A DNA stretch of 64,000 bases from Entoloma clypeatum (GCA_963565915.1 OY751485.1:3720001-3784000); one strand, 5' to 3'; positions 47,401 through 58,743 are shown, counted from the first letter of the stretch. A program made the numbers and translations. The notes: generated from the letters alone by a model not told the origin.

Positions 47401-48419
47401 GAGAACCAAAGAAAAGGTTTATTTGGAGAACAGTTCCAATGTGCTCATGGACCTTCGCAAGGCTGCATCACATCCGATGCTCTTCCGCACTCGCTTCACA
47501 GATGCCGTCCTTTCAGCGATTACAAAACAACTGCTGAAAGAGCCTGAGTTCAAGAAACGAGGTGCTTTATTCGACCTCGTGAAAGAAGATATGTCAGTCA
47601 TGACTGATGCAGAGCTGCAAGTTTTCTGCGCGACATACAAGGTCAACACTCAATCCTTCACAGTGCGAAAGCATACCTGACCGTTCTGACTGCAGTCTAC
47701 GCGTCAATATCTCCAAGATCTCGAGTGCTATCACGATGCTGGGAAGATTAAAGTTCTAATGAGATTACTCAATGACTATCAGAAGGAACAACGAAAAGTT
47801 TTGATTTTTTCTCAGGTTTGGAATGCAATTCCATTCCAAACTACTGATGCTGACCTGGAAAGTCGCAGTTTACTCAAATTCTCGATATACTTCGAGCAAT
47901 CTTGAAGAACGCATCCATCCCTTACCTGATTTTGACGGGAAGCACTCCTGTAGACGTGCGACAATCACTTGTGGACGAATTCACGGAAGACAAGTCGATT
48001 CCTGTCTTTCTTCTGTCAACTAAGGCAGGTGGAATGGGCATTAATCTCACGGCGGCTTCGGTTGTCATCATGTTGGTTACGCTCTTTTTCTTTGATGCCG
48101 ATCCCCTGATACAAATGCAATATGTAGGTTTGACCAGGATTTTAATCCGCACAATGATCGACAAGCTCAGGATCGTGCATATCGTATCGGTCAAAAACGT
48201 GATGTTGAGGTAGTTAAGCTCATTTCACGCGGCACCATAGAAGAAGATATGCTGCGACTCGGCGAGACGAAGTTGGCACTGGACGAAGCTGTTGCCGGGG
48301 ACACGGAAGACACGGGCGAGAGTGCGCCCGAACGAGAGATAAAGACGTCCTTAATGAATGTGCTCAGGCAGCAATTTGAGGAACAACAAGGACACGAAGA
48401 TCGGACCACAAGTGAGTAG
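44477..48419 (+). CDS. FUN30: Fun30/SMARCAD1-type SNF2 chromatin remodeller
   Basis: ATP-dependent remodeller that promotes heterochromatin silencing and DNA end resection. The ATG at 44477 opens a 36-nt first exon ([12 protein letters not shown]) joined by a 103-nt intron to 44616; the long frame that follows has no usable ATG near its start. A CUE-like ubiquitin-binding motif ([20 protein letters not shown]) is near residue 200. The ATPase has [23 protein letters not shown] (Walker A), VYDEGH (the DEGH box), [10 protein letters not shown] and, in the helicase C part, [24 protein letters not shown], and [12 protein letters not shown]. About eleven exons. An NLS-like basic/acidic block ([20 protein letters not shown]) lies before the ATPase. 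Stop at 48417-48419. Confidence 0.95.
47816..47841 (+). other. Perfect hairpin at the 5' splice site of a FUN30 intron
   Basis: The intron that starts at 47816 opens with gtttggaatg, a 6-base loop, and cattccaaac: a perfect 10-bp stem that includes the GT donor itself. It could slow recognition of this donor. Chance occurrence in one of many introns is possible. Confidence 0.5.
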
Positions 48420-48545
48420 AAACCAGGATGCTTCTGTTATTGGGAGACACTAGATGGATCTTACTTAGAGTAAATACTCATCTTGCATTGCTTGATTCTC
48501 TCGACTTGCTATTGTATTGCCTTTTAGACTAGTACTTATTCTGTT

Positions 48546-49291
48546 TCACGTGAAGACGGGCAAGCCTCTAACCAACCTATCAATACTCGCCCGGAGATAC
48601 TCGTTATCGATCCCGTGCTCCCGGGAGTCCATTGAGACGAGAGGATTACGGACAACGTATTCGAGGAAAGGACCGACATAAATTTGGCGCAAGACGAAAC
48701 GAAGGGAATCCACGTTAGGATCGCTGAACATGAGAAACTTGTAGCCCGAGGGTGTCTCGTAGAGGTGGAGTTTGTAGGATGATGTGCGATAGTTCACAAA
48801 CTGTTCATCTCTAGGCAATATCCAGAATATTCCATAAGGAAAATAGACGACTGGCTGCGAACTTACCTTCCCGCCAACCGTTTGGTCATATTTCTTAGAG
48901 ACAGAACCACCCCGTAAACAAGTTTCGCTTCCTCGTCAAAAGGCAAACTGGTACCAGACTGCGTTGGCGGTGGAGGTGGAGGGGGGACAGGCGATTTGAG
49001 CAACATCTCATTCACAGCAACGACAATTCCTGAAGTAGAGGAGAGTGTATCCCGAGGGCTGGTGAATCCTGCTCCCGGTGTATTGCCGGTAGGTTTTGGC
49101 GGAGATACAGCTTGGGAAACAGCGGGAAGGATGGCGCCTTCCGCAGCAGGCTTTGGGCGTCGGGTTCGATGCCAATCCTGATAATAAACACAGTTGCAGT
49201 GCCTGTTGGCAGTCGATTGCGGTCAGTAATGAGCCGATAAAGAAAAGTGGGGGAACTGCCTGTCATAGATGTATAGACTGTTGATTGTCAT
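48546..49291 (-). CDS. BET5: TRAPP complex subunit Bet5 (TRAPPC1)
   Basis: Longin-fold subunit of the TRAPP tether that activates Rab1/Ypt1 in ER-Golgi traffic. The N-terminus is MTINSLYIYDRHCNCVYYQDW, the family signature. A disordered Pro/Ser-rich insertion of about sixty residues follows, ending in a poly-Pro run. The conserved end comes after it: FDEEAKLVYGVVLSLRNM, FVNYRTSSYKLHLYETPSGYK, GPFLEYVVRNPL. The intron 49203-49259 appears to have a GC donor (ACAG/GCAGTT), since only that gives DRHCNCVYY; a poor GT donor three bases later would insert one Gln. The ATG (49291-49289) shares its A with the stop codon of RMT2. Stop at 48546, convergent with FUN30. Confidence 0.92.
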
Positions 49292-50631
49292 TACAAAAAG
49301 TTTGTGTCACATTCAGTCATACTACCGATGGGCAACCGATACAAGGGCATGTTGAAATAATTCCGACTGTCCCCCCACCGATTATCTGCATCGAAACTGA
49401 CATCCACGTCCCACCACCGCACCTCGATACCCACGTCCGAAAGATGCATCTCCGCAATATGAGTATAGACATCGTAGAATAGTGGATCTATGTCAATCCC
49501 TCAATCAGCTTCCTCCCAAAAGAAGTTCCTCAACTTACTGGTTGCGCCAAGACCATTGAAAAAACTGACTCGTGATTCAGGACCGGCAAGAAGGTCTGGG
49601 ATACGCTCAAAGAAGTCGTGAAGATCAGTGTACTCCTCTGAGAATGTATCCGTGTAAATCACGTCGAAACCCTCCGCGCGAAGGATTTCCTCGCTCTCCA
49701 TGCAGTCTTGCCATTTGCCCTCGAGTATCCTGACTCCAGTTTTTTCATACCAACCCAGGCTTCTCATGTGCTGGAGGACATCGGGATGAGCTTCGATAAT
49801 GACATGCTGTGATGGCGGGATGGAAAGGGATTGAAATAGACCATCTATCTTGGGGACAGCGTTCAGAAAAGGTACTGGGATCCAGAATAAAGGGAGACTG
49901 ACGATGCCCAATCCAAAGCCAACGTTGAGAACCTTTAGATCGTGGGTTTTGGGATGGCCATCGCATAATTTTTCTACGGTTTTCTTCATGATTCCTCGCT
50001 CCCAGCCCATCATCACACCGACTTCATCGTGGCCGACACTCAACATGCAGATATCCTGATCAGAGGCGTCTTTCATAAACCTTAGCTTGGATGAAAGGAA
50101 GACGTCGGTAGTTGCAGCAGCGGTTGAATCCGTCTCTCGCAGCACAAGGTTATAAGAGCTTTCGAGAGGTGCAGTGGACGAAAGCAGAGAAAGCAGGAGT
50201 TCTCATGAGGGTTGGTGGTTTTAAGAACAGGAATCATCCAAAAAAAAAGAAGGTACCTGTACGTATTCCAGCATCACGAATAGCTATGTACGTGTGCTTA
50301 TCGTTCAGGGAAAGTGCGATATCTCCAGCAGTGTTCTTCATATTGTCCACTACGAAAAGTCAGTGGACGGGATATCATAGGAGGACGATAACTTGCCTGC
50401 ATTCCAGATAGCACCGCGGTCAATCAGGAGTTTTGCGAGCTCCGTATTCTGGCGATATGCTGCCGCATGAAGAGGTGACATACCTTCGGCAACGTTTTGG
50501 TACCAGAGCGGGGCATCCGAATCGATGATACGAATTATTGTTTCCAAGGACTCATCTGCGATGATGGAGTCGATTAGATGTTCCCCAAGTTCCGAAAGTG
50601 CGTCGATCTCAGGGTCTGTCGTGGACGACAT
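49291..50631 (-). CDS. RMT2: Protein arginine N5-methyltransferase 2
   Basis: Type IV arginine methyltransferase that modifies the delta nitrogen of arginine, for example in ribosomal protein L12. The N-terminus has an ankyrin-like repeat (AEGMSPLHAAAYRQNTELAKLL, AGDIALSLNDKHTYIAIRDAG). The methyltransferase domain has LKVLNVGFGLGIVS (SAM-binding glycine loop) and HVIIEAHPDVLQHM. The last exon follows a 49-nt intron and reads FYDVYTHIAEMHL to YFNMPLYRLPIGS, matching the Rmt2 C-terminus. The first ATG of the frame is 50631. The stop TAA is at 49293-49291, sharing its last base with the BET5 start codon. It lies 43 bp downstream of the PRKRIP1-like gene on the same strand. Confidence 0.93.
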
Positions 50632-50674
50632 TGGCAGCGGTGAAGCTTGGGTTGGCACGTGACGTTAAAGTATT

Positions 50675-51392
50675 CTATTCGTCGTGAATAGTAATCTTCG
50701 GTAACTCTCCTACTGCAGGACCTTCTGTTATCTCATCGACAGCCGCTCTTGATTGGGTTGTTGTGAGCGGTGGACTGTCAAGGTCTTCTCCATCGTCACT
50801 CTCGTCGCCGGGTTGACGGAAGACCAACTCCTTTCCATTGACAAGTCTCCTCTTCTTCAAGGGAGCAGCGGCTTCCGTGTCATGCCCGCCAGAATGGCCA
50901 GCACCAGAACCGTCCTCGCCGACGAATCCCTTTGCCTTTGCTCTTTCCTTCTTTTTCTGACGTTTCGCGCGATTTTTTGCGGTTTTTGCCTCCGCTTGTT
51001 CCTCCATTTCTCGTCGTTTCCCTTGAAATTCTGCCTCAATGACTTCCTACCGCGACAAGAGTTTGATCGTGAACTGAAGCTGGCTTGATAAAGGAAGGAA
51101 TACCTACGGTTTGATTAGCTTCTTCCATTAATCTGAGACGTTCATATTCTCTCCGCCGGCTTGCTTTGTATACATGAAATTCCCCACTACCTGCTCCTGC
51201 ACTGGATCCTTGAACGTTCTTCATCATCTCCCTTGGTGGTCTGATTGTTTTCTCCTTGGGTGGCGGTGGGACATATGCAGCTTTCGAAGGATCCTTGAGC
51301 AGTTTTTCGAGCTGTCCCCTTTGTTTCTCGACAGCGGTGAGGGCATGACGGTTGACGGGTGGTACGGAGGAGGATGTGGTTGAGGCTGACAT
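50675..51392 (-). CDS. PRKRIP1-like (DUF1168) nuclear protein
   Basis: Small charged protein of the DUF1168/PRKRIP1 family, a spliceosome-associated group in animals. Two exons joined in frame. The family block is SGEFHVYKASRRREYERLRLME, followed across the intron (about 51046-51107) by EVIEAEFQGKRREMEEQAEAK and a strongly basic helix (KTAKNRAKRQKKKERAK). The C-terminus is acidic (ESDDGEDLDSPP) with a KKRRL NLS-like patch. In metazoans the protein contacts RNA duplexes within the C-complex spliceosome; a similar role here is inferred. The stop lies 43 bp before the RMT2 start, on the same strand. Confidence 0.85.
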
Positions 51393-51455
51393 TCAAGGGT
51401 TGTTGACAGCCAAACAAGCATCAAGTCTATTGCTAGTACACTACTCAAGTATCCT

Positions 51456-53359
51456 CAACCCCGCAAGAATCTTCTATACACAGCGTTCTCTGTTTCTTCA
51501 ACGTAGGTAAAGTTCAGCTTTTCCAAGAAGACGTTAAACTGATCGTAATCTGATGGCGGCACCTGAATGCCAGCCAAAACCTTGCCGAGATCTATGACCC
51601 AGCCTTAGACTCGTCAAAGGAGGAGGCGGAACGACGGACCTGCACCGTGATTCCGATAGTGAAACATGGAAATGTTCCAGCCCTGTTGGAGACCTTGCAA
51701 GAAGGATCGAAGTGCGTTGGGCCGTTCCGGGAATTCTACATGATAATGAATTAGTTGTTGTATTCTGTGCCACAATGGACCTACGTACCAAATCGAAATA
51801 TACGCTCGTTTGGCACAGCCTGACACCCACCAATCATGTACCTTGCATGACTCTTGGCCAGTTCGTCATCACTGATATCATGTCCCTTCATATCTGATGC
51901 CTCTAGCGCCAACAGAACTTCTTCGACTTCAGTTAATCGCGATTTCGAGTCTATCTTGAAGGAAAGCATAACATGGGCTCGATCACCTGATACATTATAT
52001 CGATAGATGAATTCAGTGACGGCACGAGGATGAATCACGGAGTGCAAGGCGATGAAGCTGCAGGATGACCAATGAAGAAGAGTCATTGGAGTTCTCGTCT
52101 GGGGAGAGCGTAGATAGACACCTGCCCGGGCGTTCTGGTATATCGACGCTGAGAAGTGCCTCTCGGCCCTCTCCGAGTTCCGCACGCTCAGCGACGAACC
52201 GTAGACGGTCAAAGTTCATATTTGCGCCACTGATGACGACAACGTATTTCTTCTGTGCACCAATGAGATGGTTATTGACAATGTATCGCTTGAGCCCGGC
52301 CAGTGCAAGGGCACCCGCAGGTTCAGTGACAGAACGAGATTCTGAAGATCATCAAGACGTGATCCATCCAGAAGGTGATGTCGACCTGACCTTCAAAAAC
52401 GTCTTTGATCGCAGCACAAATTTCGTCATTGTCAACTTTAACGACACCGTTTAGGAGCTGCTGGCAGATACGAAATGGCTCTTCGCCTACGATTTTGACG
52501 GCTGTGCCATCACTGAAGGGACCCACTTCTCTAAGGGTGACTCTTTTACCCTCTTCCAAGCTTCGCGCCATTGCATCTCCGTCAAAGGTCTCGACGCCGA
52601 TCACCTTTGTATCAGGGTTACCGATTCTTTTGACATATGCACAGATTCCAGCAACCAGCCCTCCGCCGCCGACAGATGCAAAGATCCCATCAAGTTTGTC
52701 GGCCTCTGGGACCTGCTTGAGGATTTCCATACCAATGGTTCCTTGGCCAGCAATAACGAGAGGGTCATCATAGGGTGGGACAAACGCGAGACCATGGACC
52801 GCAGCGAGGCGGACGCACTCTGCTTTGGCTTCATCGAAATCGACGCCATGCAGAATGACCTTGGCACCTAGCCTGGCTACGTTGCTGACCTTGATAGACG
52901 GTGTACCCACGGGCATGACGATCGTGCAGGGGATGCCCAAACGAGCGCCAGAGAGTGCGACACCCTGAGCATGGTTACCTACGGGGTTGAGTATACATCA
53001 GATCAAACGGAAGTTGGTGACTCGAAGTACAGACACTGACCGGCGCTGCAAGTTACGACGCCTTTCCACCGCTCATCGTCTGTAAGGCTCGCCATGTAAT
53101 TGTAGGCACCTCTGATCTTGAAGCTAAATACCTCTTGAAGGTCCTCGCGTTTGAGCCAGATCTGGTTCCCGAGCTTGGCGCTGAGACTGGTGGCCAACAC
53201 GAGAGGAGTCTCCTTGAGGATTTCATAGACCTTGGAGGTCAGGATGAGTCGTAGATAATCTGGCGTATTATTTTTCGTGAGATTGTGCTTTGCTAGACGG
53301 GGGAAAGAGAGGGGCTCGGGGGCATGAGACGAATACTCGAGCGTTGCAGATGGCGACAT
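51456..53359 (-). CDS. ILV1: Threonine dehydratase (threonine ammonia-lyase), biosynthetic
   Basis: PLP enzyme converting threonine to 2-oxobutanoate, the first step of isoleucine synthesis, in mitochondria. Catalytic domain: [30 protein letters not shown] (Lys for PLP Schiff base), [25 protein letters not shown] (phosphate-binding Gly loop), [11 protein letters not shown]. Two ACT-like regulatory segments follow ([21 protein letters not shown] and [17 protein letters not shown]), the basis of isoleucine feedback. The end is reached through short exons: [13 protein letters not shown] and [20 protein letters not shown], with the stop at 51456-51458. The start at 53359 gives a short, moderately basic N-terminus; a mitochondrial presequence is not obvious. 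It is 116 bp from the divergent PHD gene. Confidence 0.95.
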
Positions 53360-53475
53360 CCCAATGCCCGATCGATTCGGACTTTGGACAAGTTAGGGGA
53401 TACCAGTCACGAGATCTGCACGTGCTCTGCGAGGTCTGTCACCATTGCCCCCTCCCCCCCTCTCAGGCTGCAACG

Positions 53476-55552
53476 ATGGGACCCCCTCTGTCTCCAAGAG
53501 AGACTCGTCGCTCGGGCCGCCGCTCTCTTCCATCCGCATCGGCAAGCACCTCGAAATCTCCCGACTCTGATGCTCCGCCCAAACAAAAGGATTCTTCCCA
53601 TCGTCCTCCCCTCACATCCAACAACAGCGCCACCGGAAGGCAGAAACGTCCCAAGCAAGAAGACACAGAAGATCCTGCCGATGAACGGAAAAATGGCTCT
53701 GCGCCGCCAACGACCACCACCGCCAATCCTCAAGCATCCGGAAGGGCTAAACGCAAGCCCAAGGACAAGGAAAAGCAACTTGTCCTCGAGGCAGTTCCCG
53801 CATCCGAGTCACCTCCTGATCCAGCAGAGCCTTCTATTGCAAATGTCCCTGAGGACGAAGAGGAGCAAGGCATCACACGATGCGTGTGTGGGAGCACCGG
53901 TACGCACTGTCACCAGAACAATGCTCAAAGCTGTCCATGCTCATCCTACCAACTCGTCAAAGGAGATGACGACCCAGATGCTGGTGAATTCATGGTCCAA
54001 TGCGAGACTTGTAAAGTCTGGCAGCACGGGCTTTGCATGGGGTTTGAATCCGAGGATCAACTCCACGACGATGACTATTACTGCGAACAATGTAGACCAG
54101 AACTACACACCGAATTATTTAGGTACCAGGCAACCTCTCGCATTCTGCAGCTCGTGTGCTCATCGACCCACCAGAAAACGGTCTAAGCGTGCCCGCCATC
54201 CGTCCACATCACATCACAACCCTGCTTCTGCAGCTCGTGTATCTCGTTCACATTCACCTTCCACCCTATCGAAGCAACCTTCCAAGCGGAGAAATACCAT
54301 GAACAGCCGCGATGCTGCTTTCGACGAAAGCTTGAAGGAAATCATTGAAGCAACCGCAGCGGAAGCTGCTGCTGCCCATGATGCTGTCAGTGTAACATCG
54401 GCTGGGAACCGTGATGGCCACCAAGCAGTCGATGACGAAGTTGACCCTGGGCCGAGCAACCGCAGAAAGCGGAAGCGTGCTGAGGACGATGTGTGCGTAT
54501 TCTTATTCTGGTATTGTCTCTAAGGATACGACTTTGGCATAGTACGGCTAAGAAACGGACGAGGTCAGCATCGGCTACTTCCGAACATCCGGGGTCAACT
54601 GCAGCGCGAGATACGACGCCAAGTCAAACGAAGACACCAAGCCTGTCTGCACCGCTCTCAAAGCCTTCCGGCCGGGCGAACAAACGTGGTGCAAGGAAAA
54701 CGGCAGCCCCCCTTGCGCTTGATTTGCATGCACTTGAGAATGAAGACAGTGCGTGATTGTGCTCCTACATGCCATCGAGATAGACTGATCAAACCCAACC
54801 CAGCTGTCAAGCGTCCGGGTAATAGCAGTCGGGCAAAGAATTTAAATCCACCCAAACGACCACCAGCCTCTGCAAGCGCTGTTCATGCTACCAGCGATCA
54901 TGTATCACGGCGTAACCCAACGATTGTGACGACAGGACACAATGCCAGTTCGACAGCCTCTGAATCTTCGCGTGCTTATCGGAATTCTCATGCGTACGCC
55001 GTTTCCCAACAATCTCTTTACACGTCATGGAATTTGCCAGACTACCTGGCGCATTTGGAGCCAATGTTGCCAACAAACACTCCGCGACCTTTGGAAGTTC
55101 GCAGCGGGGTCTCGGATAGTATCGACCTCACAATGGAGAGGGGCGTCAAGGTCAGATGGCCGAGCAAAAGGATGAGTGTTGGAGATATGAACAAACGAGT
55201 GAGATCTCTTGTCGAATGGGTCGGAAGGGAACAAGCCACAGCCCTTGACCGCATGAGGCGGCGGGATGCATTGAGTGGTGCTCTTCAAGAGCAGACGAGG
55301 AGTGGCGGAAAAGACAAGGAAAGGGGGGATGAAAGTATCGGTTTTGCGATGATATCGGATGGCACTAGCGATCAAGGCAATGGGGGAGATGGAGGAAAGG
55401 TCGGAGGTGGAGGTCATGAACCAAACGATGTTCAATCTTCGGCCACAATGAAACTCATGGAGGAGCTGATGGAAGAGCTGATTGGTTTTCAAGAGAGGTT
55501 TGGACCAGGAGCGGCGAGGAGTCGGGAGCGGGAACGGCGGTTAGCTTCTTGA
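53476..55552 (+). CDS. PHD-finger protein (Cti6-like)
   Basis: Nuclear protein with one PHD zinc finger: ITRCVCGSTG, then GEFMVQCETCKVWQHGLCMGF and DDYYCEQCRPELH, with the Cys4-His-Cys3 set complete plus an odd insert of extra Cys/His residues (THCHQNNAQSCPCSSY) after the first pair. The finger is of the type that binds methylated histone H3 and is similar to yeast Cti6, a Rpd3L deacetylase subunit. The N-terminal and middle regions are Lys/Ser/Pro-rich and disordered. A C-terminal block (SWNLPDYLAHLEPMLPT, VKVRWPSKRMSVGDMNKRVR, LMEELMEELIGFQERFG) looks conserved. Introns near 54122-54171, 54492-54540 and 54751-54805. I chose the ATG at 53476; an in-frame ATG at 53290 would run antisense into ILV1. 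Confidence 0.85.
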
Positions 55553-55618
55553 ATTATGTAAGTATGTTATGAAAGCGTGACTGCAGTGCCAACGCTGCGC
55601 TTCCTGAGCTCGACCTGC

Positions 55619-56846
55619 ATGGAACTAACGGAAATTCTCATTCTCATCCTCATCCTCGGTCTCAGTTTGGCCATAATAGTCCCGCTGACGGGCGTTCTTG
55701 TGCGCTTCAGGGCGAATTACAACCCGAAAGGCCTTCAATTGGACCCCGAGGATGGGCCACAAGCACATACGGGGCCTGTGATACGATCATACTTTGCGAT
55801 GACGAAAAGGGTATATAGGATCGAGGTGAGCACTATCACTCGCCCATCTGCTGTCGTCAATGAAGCATCTTTTTCAGGGTTGGGTTGGTCTTTACAAGGG
55901 CTTGAGCAAGTCTTGCATCCTTTTTCTATAAACAATGTTTGACCTATTATTATATCACAGTGCCTACCCTGTTGAGTACCTCGGTGGTCACGATCTTCAT
56001 CCTCGTCTTCCTCGACGCGCCTCGGTCCCGTCATGGCGCTTATAGGCCACCGGAAGCTGGCATATTCGTATGTTGTCATCCTCACCCGCCTAACCGAAGC
56101 TCACCGTTCTTTTGACATAGGGAACGCTCTTTTATAGCGTCGGCATGATGTTGATTTCACTCCCCACAGCGGTCCTGACGTATCGGTGCGTATGTCGAAT
56201 TTTTGGCAGACCGTCCCCATCATAGATCCATCAACAGCTCAATAACGACACCACATAAACTATCTTATTTCAACCTTGCGAAAAGTCTGCGGATTTTATT
56301 GACACCTACAGAACGCCGTCGTCCATGGATGATCTACTTTACACCTGGGTTACTCGCTGCGGAAGTGTCCCACATTGCGATCGTAGTGCTAGGCCTCGGA
56401 CCGCTTCGCCGTCTTCTCGTCCCTGCACTGTCTTCGAGATCCAAAGAAGAACACATTTCGACTGTGAAATTCTGCATCTATCTGGCAGTAGTCATTCTCA
56501 GCACGGCCGTTCTCACTCCATTAGAAGTCATTGCAACAAGATTGGCCATCCAACGGAATCACGCAGCTGCCGAGTACAACTCGGTTTCTCAAGAAGTGGA
56601 AGGCGATGCTGAAGAGACCGAGGAGTATTTCGGTACAGAAGAGGATGTTATTGGGTATGCCTTGTCACTTGTATTCTCCAGCGGTTCACGCCACTTACCT
56701 TGAGAGATAGTTTGAGAAACGAAAGAGACCCATACTTGGGTCTCGTCGACTGCGCAAATAGGATTATTGATGAAGAAGGTTGGAGATCACTATATCGCGC
56801 GTGGTGGATTACATTGCTAGGGGGTATTGGGAGTGCATTTGTGTAA
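55619..56846 (+). CDS. Mitochondrial carrier-like membrane protein
   Basis: About 330 residues with several hydrophobic segments and degenerate carrier repeats. The first is ILILGLSLAIIVPLTGVLVRFR (PLTGVLVR in place of PxDxxKxR), then GWVGLYKGLMPTLLSTSVV. The best is VLTPLEVIATRLAIQR followed by an acidic loop and GWRSLYRAWWITLLGG. This fits a divergent SLC25 protein, possibly of the Ugo1 outer-membrane type, but the assignment is tentative. The intron 55906-55960 has a GC donor (TTGA/GCAAGT) and restores YKGLMPTL. The start at 55619 is the first ATG in frame; it lies 66 bp after the PHD gene stop on the same strand. Stop at 56844-56846. Confidence 0.75.
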
Positions 56847-56964
56847 GGGAGGACTGTAGGTAAATAAATTTATGTAAACAAGGTTTCTGTGTTTTAAACT
56901 CCGAACGCTGCCATCATAATGAAATGATTTGTCAACCACAAGTTGTTCTCGTACCCTCATAGGA

Positions 56965-57892
56965 ATGGCGTCACATCTAGTGAGTATCCAGTATACAACG
57001 AGCAATTCACGTCGCCAACGTGTTTTGTTTTTCTCAAGGCCAACATTTTTGGAACGGAGCAGGACCGTGTCAACTGTTCATTCTATTATAAAGTAGGTGC
57101 TGCAAATTTTCCGGTTGTCGATGTCGTAGCTGAGGATGTCCTCTTTCGCTGAAAGATTGGCGCTTGCCGACACGGGGATCGGTGTTCACGCAAGCACATT
57201 AAACCACCATTTTCTCAAACAATCTTGCTTCCTAACGTGTATCACAACCCGGCCCACGATCCTGTCTGCAAACTGACAGAGAAAGAGCTCCAAGAAGGGT
57301 TCGATGCCGTTTACGAGGATCTGTACTGTGAACTGGCAAAATTTGGCCATCTTCTCGAGCTCCATGTAAGTACTGATGGTGGGACCTTGCTATACTTGCA
57401 CCTTAATCGACTGAACAGGTATGCGACAACGTTGGGGACCATTTGATTGGCAATGTGTATGCACGTTACGAGTGGGAGACTGAGGCTCAGGCAGCAGTGG
57501 ATAACTGCAATGAACGATGGTATGCAGGTGCGATTACAATCCTATTTTTTTATTTTTTTAAATTGGGGACACTGTCTAATGTTGTTGCAGGGCGACCACT
57601 TTACGCAGAACTGTCTCCTGTTACGGATTTCCGCGAGGCGTGCTGCCGTCAAAATGAGAACGGGGAATGCAACCGTGGCGGGTTTTGCAACTTTATGCAT
57701 CTGAGACTGGCATCCAAGGAATTGGTATCCTCGCTGCGGGCAGGACAAAGATTGGAGAGACGACTGAACCCGGCTAAGACGGAGGGTGGTGTTGGCGGTT
57801 GGGAGCCAAGCAAGCGAGACGGGGGCCGTGGACGCAGCGCGAGCCCGAGACGTGGGGGAAACGGTGGAGAGGACAGGTGGACCAGGAAATGA
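56965..57892 (+). CDS. U2AF1: Splicing factor U2AF 35 kDa subunit
   Basis: Recognises the AG at the 3' splice site as the small subunit of U2AF. The first exon is 15 nt (MASHL), then [32 protein letters not shown] (first CCCH zinc finger, split by an intron), a U2AF-homology RRM (KEVQ-like region ELQEGFDAVYEDLYCELAKFG, NVYARYEWETEAQAAVDNCN), RWYAGRPLYAELSPVTDFRE and the second finger CCRQNENGECNRGGFCNFMH. The tail is Arg/Gly-rich with few RS dipeptides. Five or more exons. The stop is 40 bp from the convergent ALG14 stop. The window's many GC-AG introns make the presence of a splicing factor coincidental rather than explanatory. Confidence 0.95.
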
Positions 57893-57932
57893 AGGTGACG
57901 GAGTGGTACTATGTATATAAATAAATACCATG

Positions 57933-58743
57933 TCAGACCAAGCAGCCATGGCATTCTCCTCGACCTCTGTCTTGGAGGAGTTGTGGCCATTGAACGACAA
58001 ATCTGTGGGAAAGTGAAAACTAAGGGATGGAGTATGAGTGATGGCGTGGAAACATACCTGTCGACCAGAGGACGGAGGAGCCTGGCAGAAAGAGAGAGAG
58101 ATTGAACGCGAGCGAATGATTCGATATATATCACTTTTGGCGCGGGTAGGCCAAGAAACTGGAGGAGTCAAGGAATGAAAAAGAAGACAAGAGAATCGTG
58201 GGGGGCTGACTCTGTTTAGAAAGACGGCGATGCATAGTGTAAAGCAGGTGCCAGGGCCGTTGAGGAGCAGGACGTCGGGGGGATGATGATTTGGGGAAAT
58301 AAAGGGAGCGAGGGATAGATGATAGATAGCGCCACAGAGGGATAAGAAGGCAGTAGAAAAGGTGACGAGGAGGGATTGGTGGATGTTGCGGGCACGGGGG
58401 AGTGTCAAGATGGAATATTGAGAAGAGACGGTGGCCTTGGATGACTCGAAGGCGGCAGCCTTGTGGGCGCTGAGATGGTCGCCGTGGGTGATGATGTAGG
58501 TGCGAGGGGTGTAACGGGCGAAATCGAGAGAAGACAGGAGGGCGAGAGCTTCAGCGGTGTGACCACCTGATTGATAGCGGATGAGGGGCAGATCTGGAGA
58601 TGAAAGGGAGCAAAACCTGAGCCTAGAAATATGGCGATGCTGCAGGTGGAGAGTTTATGGGTGAAGCGATAGCGATATCGAAGGCAAAGGCGAAGGAGGA
58701 GGAGGAGGAGGAGGAGGAGAAGGAGGAAGATGAGGAAGATCAT
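57933..58743 (-). CDS. ALG14: UDP-GlcNAc transferase subunit Alg14
   Basis: ER membrane anchor that recruits Alg13 to make the GlcNAc2-PP-dolichol step of N-glycan synthesis. The N-terminus from 58743 is a poly-Leu membrane segment (MIFLIF then about eleven Leu), followed by the Rossmann-like region: FLGSGGHTAEALALLSSLDF, TYIITHGDHLSAHKA, SILTLPRARNIHQSLLVTF, DVLLLNGPGTCFTLCIA, FLGLPAPKVIYIESFARVQSL and FVVQWPQL. Four exons; the stop TGA is at 57933-57935. The poly-Leu segment is coded by a GGA-type microsatellite. The start codon is 24 bp from the divergent CDC23 start. Confidence 0.92.
58692..58739 (+). repeat. GAG/CTC trinucleotide microsatellite
   Basis: A run of gag/gga triplets that encodes the poly-Leu membrane anchor of ALG14 on the minus strand. 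On the plus strand it would read as poly-Glu upstream of CDC23. Length changes here would alter the ALG14 membrane segment. Confidence 0.8.

Noticed and set aside
53290..53475. Upstream ATG for the PHD gene at 53290
   Set aside because: Would overlap the ILV1 first exon in antisense and adds unconserved residues; 53476 starts right before the basic/Ser-rich region.
57542..58408. Long minus-strand frame (288 codons) through U2AF1 and ALG14
   Set aside because: Only its first part is ALG14 exon; the rest reads through ALG14 introns and antisense to U2AF1.
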